Assembly: GCA_044226205.1 (NCBI GenBank)
Contig: JBGAHL010000027.1
Coordinates: 1-64,000 of the forward strand
Direction of reading: 5' to 3'
DNA: 64,000 nt
Source of the DNA: M3007 sp044226205
GTDB taxonomy: Bacteria; Bacteroidota; Bacteroidia; Chitinophagales; Saprospiraceae
The notes under the pieces are model-generated. The model made no database searches. It saw only the letters and a program-made list of their open reading frames with translations, and was not told the DNA's origin. Below are positions 45,076 through 54,486 of the stretch, piece by piece (position 1 is the first letter of the stretch; each line of letters opens with the position of its first letter). Both the position numbers and the translations under genes were made by a program.

Positions 45076-45582
45076 ATGACGATTGAACCTAACAAGGTAG
45101 TGCTCGTGCACTATACGCTCACCGAGGGCGACGCCCAAGGCGACCAAATCGAAAGCACCCAGGGCGGCGAGCCGCTCGGCTTCATCTACGGCGTCGGTAT
45201 GATGATTCCCAGTTTTGAAGAAAACCTGTCCGGCCTGAAGGCTGGCGACGACTTTGCCTTTGGCATCGCAGCTGCCGACGCATACGGCGAATACGACGAA
45301 TCGGCCATCGTGGAAGTGCCCAAAAACATGTTTGAGACGGACGGGAAAATCCCCGACGGTCTGCTGGAAATCGGCAATGTATTGCCGCTGACCGACCAGG
45401 AAGGCCACCACTTCCGCGCCACTGTGGCCTGGGTGGGTCTCGACAAGGTAAAACTCGACTTCAACCATCCGATGGCAGGCGTCGACCTGTTTTTCACGGG
45501 CAAAGTGGAATCCGTACGCGACGCCGACCCGACCGAGCTGGCGCATGGTCACGTACACGGAGCCGGCGGTCACCACCACTGA
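45076..45582 (+). CDS. slyD: FKBP-type peptidyl-prolyl isomerase SlyD
   Basis: Cytosolic prolyl isomerase and chaperone of the SlyD group. The 168-aa product begins with MTIEPNKVVLVHYTLTEGD, then GEPLGFIYGVGMMIPSFEENLSGLKAGD, the FKBP core. The insert-in-flap region follows, and KVKLDFNHPMAGVDLFF completes the family pattern. A short His-rich tail (HGHVHGAGGHHH) is likely to bind metal such as nickel. A TACTTTTG box at 44929-44936 may be its -7 element, giving a ~135-nt leader. Confidence 0.94.
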   Translation: MTIEPNKVVLVHYTLTEGDAQGDQIESTQGGEPLGFIYGVGMMIPSFEENLSGLKAGDDFAFGIAAADAYGEYDESAIVEVPKNMFETDGKIPDGLLEIGNVLPLTDQEGHHFRATVAWVGLDKVKLDFNHPMAGVDLFFTGKVESVRDADPTELAHGHVHGAGGHHH

Positions 45583-45600
45583 TCATTCTGTGTTTTTTTG

Positions 45601-45652
45601 AAAAAGCGCATGAAGAACACGCTCAGCGAGCAGTTTTTCATGCGCTTTTTTT
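45601..45652 (+). terminator. Terminator of slyD
   Basis: AAAAAGCGCATGAA pairs with TTCATGCGCTTTTT (45637-45650) and is followed by more T. It lies 18 nt past the slyD stop. Confidence 0.85.
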
Positions 45653-45775
45653 ATACCAAACAAAGGGGAAAACCCTGGCCGCAGAGGCGTTTTTTGTTTT
45701 TTTCGGCGGAGAATCGCGCTTGAATCGCTAAAAACTCGACCTTTCGTGCGAAATTGAAAGACCACCAAATTTGAC

Positions 45776-47737
45776 ATGAGCCACAACGGAGTTCACCGGC
45801 TATCGCTGGCCGGACTGATTGTTACCCTGGGAATTATTTACGGTGATATCGGTACGTCGCCCCTGTATGTTATGAAAGCGATCGTGGGCGAGAAAGAATT
45901 GATCAACCGTGCCGTCGTTTTAGGCGGCATATCGTTGGTATTCTGGACGCTTACCATACAAACTACCCTTAAATACATCATGCTCACCCTTCGGGCCGAT
46001 AACAACGGGGAGGGTGGAATTTTTTCCCTGTACACGCTTGTCAGGCGCAGGGAAAAATGGTTGCTTTTCCCGGCTATTCTGGGGGGCGCAGCGATGCTTT
46101 CCGACGGCATGATCACCCCGCCTATTACGGTGTCCTCCGCGATTGAAGGTCTTTCCATCAAATTCCCGGGCATACCGACGATGACGATTACCATCATCAT
46201 TATTTCCGCCCTGTTTTTTTTCCAGCGATTCGGCACCGCGGCTGTGGGAAAAGGATTTGGCCCGGTCATGCTCGTATGGTTCACCATGTTGGCCGCCCTC
46301 GGCATTCCGCAGATTATCGCCATGCCCGAAGTGCTCAAAGCCATCAGCCCGCACTACGGGATTCTGTTGCTTGTCAATGCTCCTCATAAAGCATTATTGG
46401 TGCTGGGCGCTGTATTTTTATGTACCACAGGGGCAGAGGCATTGTACGCCGACCTTGGACACTGCGGGCGGGAAAATATCCGAATCAGCTGGATTTATGT
46501 CAAACTTACGCTGGTTCTGAACTACCTCGGACAGGCAGCCTGGCTGCTGCACATGGAAGGGCAGGAAATGCCCGAAAATCCGTTTTACGGCATCATGCCT
46601 GACTGGTTTCTTTGGCCGGGCATCATCATATCCACCCTTGCTGCGATCATTGCCAGTCAGGCCTTGATCTCGGGGTCCTTTACACTTGTTTCGGAAGCGA
46701 TCCGGCTTGGTTTGTTACCCAAACTTACGGTCAAGTTTCCGACCAATTTGAAAGGCCAGCTTTACCTCCCGGCAGTCAATACCTTTTTATGGCTGGGCTG
46801 CGTTGGGGTCGTGCTGCTGTTCAAGCACAGTTCCGACATGGAGGCTGCTTACGGATTGGCCATTGTACTGGCCATGTTGTGTACCACTATCCTGCTGGCC
46901 AACTGGCTGATTATTCGCCGAGTAAACCAATTTCTCGTCTGGGGTTTTCTGGTTTTCTACCTCTCCGTCGAGGGCCTGTTTCTGGCAGCCAACTCTGCAA
47001 AATTCCTCGATGGCGGCTATGTTACGGTAGGCATGGCTGCATTGCTGTGCGGCATGATGTTACTTTGGATAAAAGCCAAACGCATCCGCCAGCGGTATTC
47101 AGATGACGTACCCATCAACGATTTTCTCGACCAGATTATCATGCTCAGCAACGATGAGGGCATTCCAAAATATGCCACAAACCTCGTTTTTCTGAGCAGT
47201 ACCAAAAGCAGAAAAAAGGTGGAGGAGAAGATCCTCTATTCCATACTTCAAACCCAGCCGAAACGAGCCGATGTTTACTGGTTTGTGCACATCGAAACAA
47301 CCGATGAGCCTTACACCATGGAATACGAGGTGAATGCGATAGCGCCCGATGATGTGTATAAAGTCAATTTCCGCCTCGGATTCCGTGTACAGCAGCGCAT
47401 GAATTTGTTCATGAATAAAGTAGTAGAGGAACTGGTGGAAAACAACGAGTTGTCCCTTTACTCACGCTATCATACCGTGGCAAGCAAATACCCCACAGGC
47501 GATATGCGGTTCATTCTCATCCTCGAATTTTTGTCGAACGAAAACGAACTGCCCTGGCAGGAACAGCTAATCATGTCCATCTACCTGACCGTTAAAGGCT
47601 GGGTTTCCTCGCCTAAAAACTGGTTTGGCCTCGACAGCGATTCGGTTGAAATTGAAGAAGCCCCGCTGGTACTTCAGCCGGTCAAAGACGTAAAACTGCG
47701 GCGCATCCACCGCAACCGCTCGGGAGAAGATCGTTGA
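45776..47737 (+). CDS. kup: Potassium uptake protein Kup
   Basis: Inner-membrane H+/K+ symporter of the KUP/HAK/KT family, 653 aa. Early signatures: LGIIYGDIGTSPLYVMK, GGIFSLYTLVRRR and MLSDGMITPPITVSSAIEGL. Roughly twelve hydrophobic helices span the first ~440 residues, including GAEALYADLGHCGRENIR, and a soluble C-terminal domain follows, as in the family. The gene is single; an inverted repeat lies just after its stop. Confidence 0.95.
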   Translation: MSHNGVHRLSLAGLIVTLGIIYGDIGTSPLYVMKAIVGEKELINRAVVLGGISLVFWTLTIQTTLKYIMLTLRADNNGEGGIFSLYTLVRRREKWLLFPAILGGAAMLSDGMITPPITVSSAIEGLSIKFPGIPTMTITIIIISALFFFQRFGTAAVGKGFGPVMLVWFTMLAALGIPQIIAMPEVLKAISPHYGILLLVNAPHKALLVLGAVFLCTTGAEALYADLGHCGRENIRISWIYVKLTLVLNYLGQAAWLLHMEGQEMPENPFYGIMPDWFLWPGIIISTLAAIIASQALISGSFTLVSEAIRLGLLPKLTVKFPTNLKGQLYLPAVNTFLWLGCVGVVLLFKHSSDMEAAYGLAIVLAMLCTTILLANWLIIRRVNQFLVWGFLVFYLSVEGLFLAANSAKFLDGGYVTVGMAALLCGMMLLWIKAKRIRQRYSDDVPINDFLDQIIMLSNDEGIPKYATNLVFLSSTKSRKKVEEKILYSILQTQPKRADVYWFVHIETTDEPYTMEYEVNAIAPDDVYKVNFRLGFRVQQRMNLFMNKVVEELVENNELSLYSRYHTVASKYPTGDMRFILILEFLSNENELPWQEQLIMSIYLTVKGWVSSPKNWFGLDSDSVEIEEAPLVLQPVKDVKLRRIHRNRSGEDR

Positions 47738-47755
47738 TCGGACTCACGGCTGCAC

Positions 47756-47830
47756 ATTTTCACCGCAAAGACACCAAGGCGCGAAGGGGTCGCGATTTTC
47801 TTCGCGCCTTCGCGCCTTGGCGGTGAAAAT
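47756..47830. repeat. Palindromic repeat downstream of kup
   Basis: Imperfect inverted repeat: ATTTTCACCGC...CCAAGGCGCGAAG on the left, and on the right CTTCGCGCC repeated before TTGGCGGTGAAAAT. The left arm carries a 7-nt AAAGACA insertion. It resembles GC-rich palindromic intergenic repeats seen in many bacterial genomes, and it may act as a terminator or as a dispersed element. Confidence 0.7.
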
Positions 47831-47920
47831 GACGCACAAAGGGTGTAAATAGGTATAGTTTTTCTACCTTGCAGCATATTTGGTTGCGCAGCCGACCCAA
47901 TCCTCCCCCCTCATCCTGCA

Positions 47921-49864
47921 ATGTTGCCCATACCTTCCCGCCCTCGGCGCCGTCGAACCATGCCAACCGCATCCGTCGCCGAATCTTCGCTTGCTCCCGA
48001 GCGCCTGCAATACCTGCGCCAGCTGTGTCATGGCCTGGGCCGTTGGGCTTTTACCGACTTTGACCAGGCTCGCGTAGCCTTGCAGGAACTTTCCGGCCAG
48101 ATCACCGCCGATATCCCGCTCGATATCCGGCTGGCCTTTCATCGCCACGGAGCCTTTCTGGAGAACCAGTGGAACCACTTCGAAACCTCCCTCGAACACG
48201 CCCGCAGCGTCATCGCCCTGCTCGAGCAACGCAACGACCCCTTGCCGCTCGCCGAGGCCTGGCTGGACGCCGCCGCTCCCCTGCTCAACCGGCGCGACTG
48301 GCCGGCCGTGCAGGAATGCCTCGACCGCGCGCGCCATTTTCTGCAAGGCGCCGAATCGGCCCGTTTGCATGCACAGGTAGCCTGCCGGGAGGGTTTTTTG
48401 CACCTCCACCTTGGCAATTTGCGCAAAGCGCTCGACGCATTGCTCGAATCGGAAAAAACGCTCCTGGGCCTCGGCGAAAATGCCCAGTTGCCGGATTTCT
48501 ACATCCTGACCCTCGTAACCGGCGGCCTTGGCGACCTGTACGAACGCCTCGACGAAAAGGACAAGAGTCTCGACGCTTACCGCCGCGTGTTGCCCATCGT
48601 GGAAAAACACGGATTGCGGCCGCGCCTCGCCTGGCACTATTTGAATGCAGGCCGCGCCGCGCTTGCACAAAACGACCTGCCCGAGGCACGGCTTTGCTTT
48701 GAAAATGTAGCCCGCTACGCGGGAGAAGGCGATCTGGAGGCCAAAGCCCACGCCCTGGCCAACCTCGGCATCCTGGCTTTTTTAAGCGACCAGCCTGCCG
48801 CTGCCGTTTCGGCGCTGTTTGACGAGGCAGCGCGCCAAATCGAACAGCCGGCCAAACCCGCGGATTTTACCAACCTTTCCCGCATCGAAAGCTGGCGGGC
48901 CGAACTACTGCTTCGGCTCGGCAGTGCCGACGACGCCGAAACGCACCTGAAAAAAGCGTTCGACCTCGGCAAGGAAGGCCACGACCTCCACCACCTCAAA
49001 CAGGTCGCCCAGGCACTTGCAGCGCTGGCAGCCGAAAAAAGCGACTTTGCCGACGCCTACCACTGGCAAAGCACCGCCACCGAACTGGCCGAACAACACT
49101 TCCACGACCTGCGCGACCGAGAGCGCCAGGAACTGGAAGCGCGCTACGAACTTGAACGCTCCCGCCAGGAAGCCCAAATGGCCCGCCTGCGCGTCACAGG
49201 GCTGCAAAGTCGCGCCCTGCGCGCCCAAATGAACCCGCATTTTCTGTTCAATGCGCTCAACGCCATCCAGGGATTCATCACCTCGGGCCGCAACAACGAA
49301 GCCGAAACCTACCTCGCCCGCTTCGCCAAACTGATGCGCCAAACGCTGGAATACTCGGCGGTCGAAGTCGTCACCCTGGCCCAGGAAATCGAATTTCTCA
49401 ACCGCTACCTCGAACTGAACCGCAAGCTGCGCTTCGACGGCAAACTGGATTTCCGGATCATCCCGCCGCGCGGCGCCGACCCCGACGATCTTTACATCCC
49501 GACCATGATCGTGCAGCCTTTTGTGGAAAATGCCATCGAGCATGGGCTGCGCCCCAAAAAAGAGGGCAAACTGAACATCGAATTTCACCTCACCGACAAT
49601 GAAAATACCTTGCTGTGCAGCATTCAGGACGATGGCGTCGGCTACAACAAGGGCAAGGAAAAACAACTGAGGGCGCCCGAATTTCAGTCGCACCGCTCCC
49701 GGGGGCTTGAAATCACCCGCGACCGCCTCACCCTGCTTCACCAGCTCCGTAAAACGCCGGCCGTGCAGTTTATCCGGATCATCGACCTGGAAGAGCAGGA
49801 AGAAAGCCGCCAGTCGGGCACCCGCGTCGAAGTATTGTTACCCGTTCTGGAAGAAGAGAACTAG
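47921..49864 (+). CDS. LytS/YehU-type sensor histidine kinase with TPR region
   Basis: A 647-aa kinase without an obvious membrane segment. Residues ~30-380 are TPR-like helical repeats, and a coiled coil follows (RERQELEARYELERSRQEA). The His_kinase domain with the phospho-acceptor His in QMNPHFLFNALNAIQGF comes next. A HATPase domain has FVENAIEHGLRPK (N box) and DDGVGYNKG (G1 box). Such kinases usually pair with LytTR response regulators, but no regulator gene is adjacent, so the partner lies elsewhere. An alternative start is at 47960. It may sense an intracellular or associated-protein signal. Confidence 0.88.
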   Translation: MLPIPSRPRRRRTMPTASVAESSLAPERLQYLRQLCHGLGRWAFTDFDQARVALQELSGQITADIPLDIRLAFHRHGAFLENQWNHFETSLEHARSVIALLEQRNDPLPLAEAWLDAAAPLLNRRDWPAVQECLDRARHFLQGAESARLHAQVACREGFLHLHLGNLRKALDALLESEKTLLGLGENAQLPDFYILTLVTGGLGDLYERLDEKDKSLDAYRRVLPIVEKHGLRPRLAWHYLNAGRAALAQNDLPEARLCFENVARYAGEGDLEAKAHALANLGILAFLSDQPAAAVSALFDEAARQIEQPAKPADFTNLSRIESWRAELLLRLGSADDAETHLKKAFDLGKEGHDLHHLKQVAQALAALAAEKSDFADAYHWQSTATELAEQHFHDLRDRERQELEARYELERSRQEAQMARLRVTGLQSRALRAQMNPHFLFNALNAIQGFITSGRNNEAETYLARFAKLMRQTLEYSAVEVVTLAQEIEFLNRYLELNRKLRFDGKLDFRIIPPRGADPDDLYIPTMIVQPFVENAIEHGLRPKKEGKLNIEFHLTDNENTLLCSIQDDGVGYNKGKEKQLRAPEFQSHRSRGLEITRDRLTLLHQLRKTPAVQFIRIIDLEEQEESRQSGTRVEVLLPVLEEEN

Positions 49865-50004
49865 GTTGCAGCGCCAGAGTTTCAAACTTAACATTAACTT
49901 AATGTGCCGCGCCAAATCAAATTTGGTTTTGGCCCTACTTTCGCCTCAAGTTTCCTAACCTTTGTTTGTTTTTTCTACTGCAACTACTAACTAGCCCTCC
50001 TGGT

Positions 50005-51396
50005 ATGGCACTCGGATTTATTGCAGATTTGTCTGCAAATGCCTCAATGCTTCTTCTTTTCTGCCTCCTGGCAGTGTGTTTATTTGAAGCCATCAATGGT
50101 TTTCACGACACAGCAAACGCCGTAGCCACGGTCATTTACACCAAAACACTGCCTCCTGTTTTTGCCGTCATCTGGGCGGGCCTCTGGAACTTTTTGGGCG
50201 CTATGCTCGGCGGTATCGCCGTGGCAATGGGCATCGTCAAACTGATGCCCGTCAACGACCTCCTGTCCGTTCCCCTTGCTGAAAACATCGCGCTGGTGCT
50301 ATCCATCCTGATTTCTGCCATCGCCTGGAACCTCGGTACCTGGTACTTCGGCATTCCCTGCTCCAGTTCGCATACGCTGATCGGCTCGTTGCTGGGCGGC
50401 GGGTTTGCCTTCTGGACGGTCAATGGCGGCGCTGGCGTCAACTGGACAAAAGCGGAGGAAATCGGGATGTCGCTGCTGGTTTCGCCCTTGTTCGGGTTCA
50501 GCCTGGCGATTTTGCTCATGTTCATTCTGCGGGCTTCGATCAAAAAGAACAAGATGATTTTTGACGAACCACACAAGAAAAAAGCGCCGCCTACCTGGAT
50601 CAGAATTATCCTGATCGGCACTTGCACGCTGGTCAGCTATTTTCACGGCAACAACGACGGCCAAAAAGGCGTGGGCTTGCTGATGGTGGTTCTGATGGCC
50701 TTTTTGCCCATGCAATTTACCCTCAACCCGCACCTCCCGCCCGGCGATCTGGCCAGCGCCAGCCGGCGCGTTGAAGTCGCGCTGACACAGGCGGCTGCCG
50801 CGGGCGACCACAACAGCGAAAGCCTGAAGGCACTGGCCGGCAAAAGCGGGGCCCTCGCCGTACAACTCGATACTACGGACATGAAAGACCGCGCGGAAAT
50901 CCTCGCGGCACGCAAAGGCATTCAAGGCCTGAATAAAACCCTGGATAGCTCCATCAAAGGCGGCGTCATCACCGGTGAAGCAGCCAAATCTGTAAAAGCA
51001 GAAATCAAAAACCTCTCGCAAGCCTACGAATACCGCATGACCTGGATCGTGTTGCTGATCTCCATCTGCCTCGGAATCGGCACCATGATCGGCTGGAAAC
51101 GCATCGTCGTGACCATCGGCGAGAAGATCGGCAAAAGCCACCTGACCTATGCGCAGGGCGCCAGCGCAGAACTTTGCGCCGCCGCTACAATCGGCGTGAG
51201 CTCGTGGTTTGGTCTGCCGGTGAGTACGACGCACGTGTTGTCTTCGGGTGTCGCCGGCACGATGGTTGCCCAGGGCGGGGTCAAAAACCTCCGGAAAAAA
51301 ACCATTATCAACATTGCGCTGGCATGGCTGCTTACCCTGCCGGTCACGATGCTGCTCTCCGGCATCCTGTTCTTCTTTTTCCGCCTGTTTATGTAA
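50005..51396 (+). CDS. PiT family inorganic phosphate transporter
   Basis: Inner-membrane phosphate permease of 463 aa. The N-terminal signature is EAINGFHDTANAVATVIYT and the C-terminal duplicate is GVSSWFGLPVSTTHVLSSG, the two PiT repeats. About ten hydrophobic helices are present. A ~110-residue charged insert (starting NPHLPPGDLASASRR) separates the halves, probably cytoplasmic. The ATG at 50005 is preferred to a TTG at 49966. A porin of the OprP type follows 97 nt downstream, which suggests a phosphate uptake pair, although a terminator stands between them. Confidence 0.93.
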   Translation: MALGFIADLSANASMLLLFCLLAVCLFEAINGFHDTANAVATVIYTKTLPPVFAVIWAGLWNFLGAMLGGIAVAMGIVKLMPVNDLLSVPLAENIALVLSILISAIAWNLGTWYFGIPCSSSHTLIGSLLGGGFAFWTVNGGAGVNWTKAEEIGMSLLVSPLFGFSLAILLMFILRASIKKNKMIFDEPHKKKAPPTWIRIILIGTCTLVSYFHGNNDGQKGVGLLMVVLMAFLPMQFTLNPHLPPGDLASASRRVEVALTQAAAAGDHNSESLKALAGKSGALAVQLDTTDMKDRAEILAARKGIQGLNKTLDSSIKGGVITGEAAKSVKAEIKNLSQAYEYRMTWIVLLISICLGIGTMIGWKRIVVTIGEKIGKSHLTYAQGASAELCAAATIGVSSWFGLPVSTTHVLSSGVAGTMVAQGGVKNLRKKTIINIALAWLLTLPVTMLLSGILFFFFRLFM

Positions 51397-51397
51397 T

Positions 51398-51446
51398 AAA
51401 ATAAAGGCCGGACTTCGGTGAAACCCCGCAATCCGGCCTTTATTTT
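51398..51446 (+). terminator. Terminator after the PiT gene
   Basis: AAAATAAAGGCCGGA (51398-51412) pairs with TCCGGCCTTTATTTT (51432-51446). It starts 2 nt past the PiT stop. Confidence 0.82.
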
Positions 51447-51493
51447 ATCTGTCTGTATCCCTTTTTTTAGCATTTCCTAACCTGCTACTTATT

Positions 51494-52735
51494 ATGCTAC
51501 TGCAACGCCTTGTGGTGTTGACGGTCGTTATTGGTTTTTGTGCAAACGGCATTGCGGCTCAAACGCCCGCCGACAGCCTGCCCAAACCGCCAACCGCCAC
51601 GCCAGCCGTTCCACATTCCGCGAAATGGTATGAAAAAATATCCCTTCGCGGCTATGCTCAGTTCCGTTACAACCGACTGCTGGAAACCAACCCCGACCTG
51701 CGCTGCGAACAGTGCGACAAATCGATCGGCCGCAACCAGGGTTTTTATTTTCGGCGTGCCCGGATCGTTTTCAGCGGACAGATCAACCCCCGGTTTTTCG
51801 CCTACCTGCAATTTGACTATTCTGCCGACGCGAGTTCGAGCAGCAAACATTTTCTGCAAGTCAGAGATGCCTATTTCGACTACGCATTTGACAAAGACCA
51901 AACGATGCGCATTCGTATCGGGCAAAGCAAAGTGCCCTACGGATTTGAAAACCTTCAGTCCAGTTCGCAACGCCTGCCTTTTGACCGTGCCGACGCCCTG
52001 AATTCCGGGGCGCCCAACGAGCGCGACCTGGGCGTGACCGCCTATTATGCTCCCAAAAAAATCCGCAGCCGGTTCAAATACCTCGTGGAAGAAGGCCTGA
52101 AAGGCTCGGGCGACTATGGCATTGCAGGGTTTGGCCTGTACAATGGCCAAAGCGCCAACCGGCCGGAAGCCAACGACAACCTGCACATGGTTGCACGGGT
52201 TTCGTACCCCTTTCAACTTAAAAACGGCCAGATCATAGAGCCCGGATTGCAGGCTTATTCCGGCCGTTTTACACTGGCCAAAGACCAACTAAGCGCCGGA
52301 GTCAAATATCGCAAAGACGCGACCTACACCGACCGGCGTGTCGCAGCGTCGTTTGTCGTTTATCCGCAACCGTTCGGTATCCAGGCTGAATACAACTGGG
52401 GAGAGAGCCCTTCATTCGACGCGGCCACCGACTCCATCCGATTGCACGAACTCCACGGCGGCTATGTGACCCTCAGTTGGCGCACGGCGATCAGCCCCAA
52501 GTTTAAAATACAGCCCTTCGTCCGTTTGCAAACTTACGACGGGGCAAAAAAACACGAAACCGATGCCCGTACCTATGAAGTGCGGGAAACGGAAATCGGC
52601 GTCGAATGGCCCGTCAATAAAAACCTGGAACTGACCCTCGCCTACATGATCAGCCACCGGAAATATCAGGACTTCACGACCGACTACGACGAGCGCGGGC
52701 AACTGCTCAGGGTGCAGGTGCAGGCGAATTACTAA
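51494..52735 (+). CDS. Phosphate-selective porin O/P family outer-membrane protein
   Basis: A 413-aa beta-barrel of the OprP/OprO family, which lets phosphate or other anions cross the outer membrane. Signal peptide MLLQRLVVLTVVIGFCANGIAAQ, a Pro/Thr linker, then KISLRGYAQFRYNRLLE, FYFRRARIVFSGQINPRFFAYLQFD and RIRIGQSKVPYGFENLQSS, all typical. Two Cys residues (RCEQCDK) lie in the first loop. It follows the PiT phosphate transporter and overlaps the converging gene by 4 nt. Confidence 0.88.
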   Translation: MLLQRLVVLTVVIGFCANGIAAQTPADSLPKPPTATPAVPHSAKWYEKISLRGYAQFRYNRLLETNPDLRCEQCDKSIGRNQGFYFRRARIVFSGQINPRFFAYLQFDYSADASSSSKHFLQVRDAYFDYAFDKDQTMRIRIGQSKVPYGFENLQSSSQRLPFDRADALNSGAPNERDLGVTAYYAPKKIRSRFKYLVEEGLKGSGDYGIAGFGLYNGQSANRPEANDNLHMVARVSYPFQLKNGQIIEPGLQAYSGRFTLAKDQLSAGVKYRKDATYTDRRVAASFVVYPQPFGIQAEYNWGESPSFDAATDSIRLHELHGGYVTLSWRTAISPKFKIQPFVRLQTYDGAKKHETDARTYEVRETEIGVEWPVNKNLELTLAYMISHRKYQDFTTDYDERGQLLRVQVQANY

Positions 52736-54342
52736 CGGTTGTAGCGCTGAATCTCTTTCTCGATGCTGCTGCGGTTGAGCCGATATTCGAGCCAGACCAA
52801 CACCATACTATACAGGTAGTAGGCCTGCGTCTGGCTCAAATGACGCTGCAGTTCGGCCAGCAAATCCGGCAGCCCGTCGCGGGTAAGCGCGCGCGGGTTG
52901 CGAAAAACCAGACTGACGGCAGAGAGCAGCAGTTCCAGAAAATCGTTGAGCAATCCGGCCCGCCGCAATGCCCTTGCGTGATTGATCAGGGGGCGGGCCG
53001 GATTGACCTCTTGTTTGTACACCCCTTGCTCGTACAAACAAATGATCTCCAGCAATTTGCACAACCAGACCACATCCGCGCGCAGTTCGGCGCGCATCGC
53101 TGCCACCTGCCCGAACCAGTCGCCTGCCCGGCTGAAATCGTCGAGGCAGAAATAAACCTGTCCGCAGGTGAACCGCAGGGCCAGCATGCGGTTCTCGTTG
53201 ATCCTGTTTTTATATTTTTCCAGTGCGGCAACCATCTGATGCTTTATGATAAAATCGCGGGCCTGCCTGAATTCATTCTGACGGAGGTGGTGCGTCAGTT
53301 GTACGTAAGCGATTGACTGGTAAAAAATATAGCCTTCTTTCCCCGGCTGCAGGCCGGCGATGTGCTGCCCGGCTTCTTCGATTTTGCCCAGCCGCAGACA
53401 ACGGTTGATATACCCTTCCAGTGCCAGGGCATATTGCGCCTGTTCTTCTTCAAAAAAAAGGGAATTGGAGCGATACACCCGGAGTACGTCTTCCTGAAAG
53501 CGCAGTGATTTTTCCAGGTTCGCCATTTTCACCAGGCCGCTTGCCGATCCGCTGTCGCTCGAGTGACGCATTTCGTAATAACTGGCCAGCAAGGTGCCCA
53601 GTCGCACTTTCGAGCGGTGCGACATATCCTCGGGCAAACCCTCCCGATATTGAGGCAACATGACCTGTATTTCGGCATCCAGTTCTTCAGGCAGTGGCTC
53701 GCGGCTGCGGAAGAAATAGGTGAATTCAAATGCCATCGCGTTGAAGCGGTGGAAACGAACCATTTCCTCGAGCAACCGGTTTTCTTCTTTGCGGAACTGC
53801 TGTAAAATTTGCCTGTTTTGCTGGTGTCGATCGAACATCCGGGAGCGCCGCTCCCACAGCAACAACTCAAGTTCGTAGCCCGGTTTGTCGAGCGCCCGGG
53901 CGATCTGGCGCGCCTCTTCGATCAGAGGAAGGCAGTCGGCCAGCAGGTTTTTGTTGTACACGAAGAGGATGTCCTGCATCAAGGCGTTGAGCCGCACCAG
54001 GTGAGGAGCGCCCTCCGGGGTCGTGCGCATGCTTTCCAGTATTTTTTTGTACAAATAATAGGCAAGCGCGCTCAGGTCGGCAGGCTTGTTGCCAAACTTT
54101 TTCTTTTTCAATAAAAAATCCGTCAGCGTCTCCTCTTCGCTGCCTGTTTTTACAAAAAGCAGCATCGCGTCGTACAACTGCAGGTATTTCCGGTCGCCTT
54201 GTCCGCCCCAGAATTTGACGTATTTTTTAAAGTCGCGCTTTTGCGCCTGCGTGAGCGAACGGATCAAACGGCCCAGACGAAGTAAAGTCGGAGAATTTTT
54301 TGTCGTTTCAGAAGGCTTGATTTGGCTTTTGACTTTCTTCAT
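52732..54342 (-). CDS. Unassigned helical-repeat protein
   Basis: A 536-aa protein of unknown family. It begins with a short basic stretch (MKKVKSQIKP), then an all-helical region with TPR-like helix pairs and many Leu/Arg/Glu residues, for example YYLYKKILESMR, LEKSLRFQEDVLRVYRS and YALALEGYINRCLRLG. There is no signal peptide or membrane helix, so it is probably cytosolic. Codon use and composition look like the neighbours. It converges on the porin gene with a 4-nt overlap of the stops. No operon partner. Confidence 0.65.
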   Translation of the reverse strand: MKKVKSQIKPSETTKNSPTLLRLGRLIRSLTQAQKRDFKKYVKFWGGQGDRKYLQLYDAMLLFVKTGSEEETLTDFLLKKKKFGNKPADLSALAYYLYKKILESMRTTPEGAPHLVRLNALMQDILFVYNKNLLADCLPLIEEARQIARALDKPGYELELLLWERRSRMFDRHQQNRQILQQFRKEENRLLEEMVRFHRFNAMAFEFTYFFRSREPLPEELDAEIQVMLPQYREGLPEDMSHRSKVRLGTLLASYYEMRHSSDSGSASGLVKMANLEKSLRFQEDVLRVYRSNSLFFEEEQAQYALALEGYINRCLRLGKIEEAGQHIAGLQPGKEGYIFYQSIAYVQLTHHLRQNEFRQARDFIIKHQMVAALEKYKNRINENRMLALRFTCGQVYFCLDDFSRAGDWFGQVAAMRAELRADVVWLCKLLEIICLYEQGVYKQEVNPARPLINHARALRRAGLLNDFLELLLSAVSLVFRNPRALTRDGLPDLLAELQRHLSQTQAYYLYSMVLVWLEYRLNRSSIEKEIQRYNR

Positions 54343-54486
54343 TTTATGAAATTAAAAACCTTTAAATCAATTACTTATGGCATTTTTTTAAAAAAAATCA
54401 AGTTTTGAAATGTAAATATAATCAGATAGTGGTTCAGTGGCGCCAACAAATACGCCGCATCTTTGTGTCATCAAACAACCAAAACA

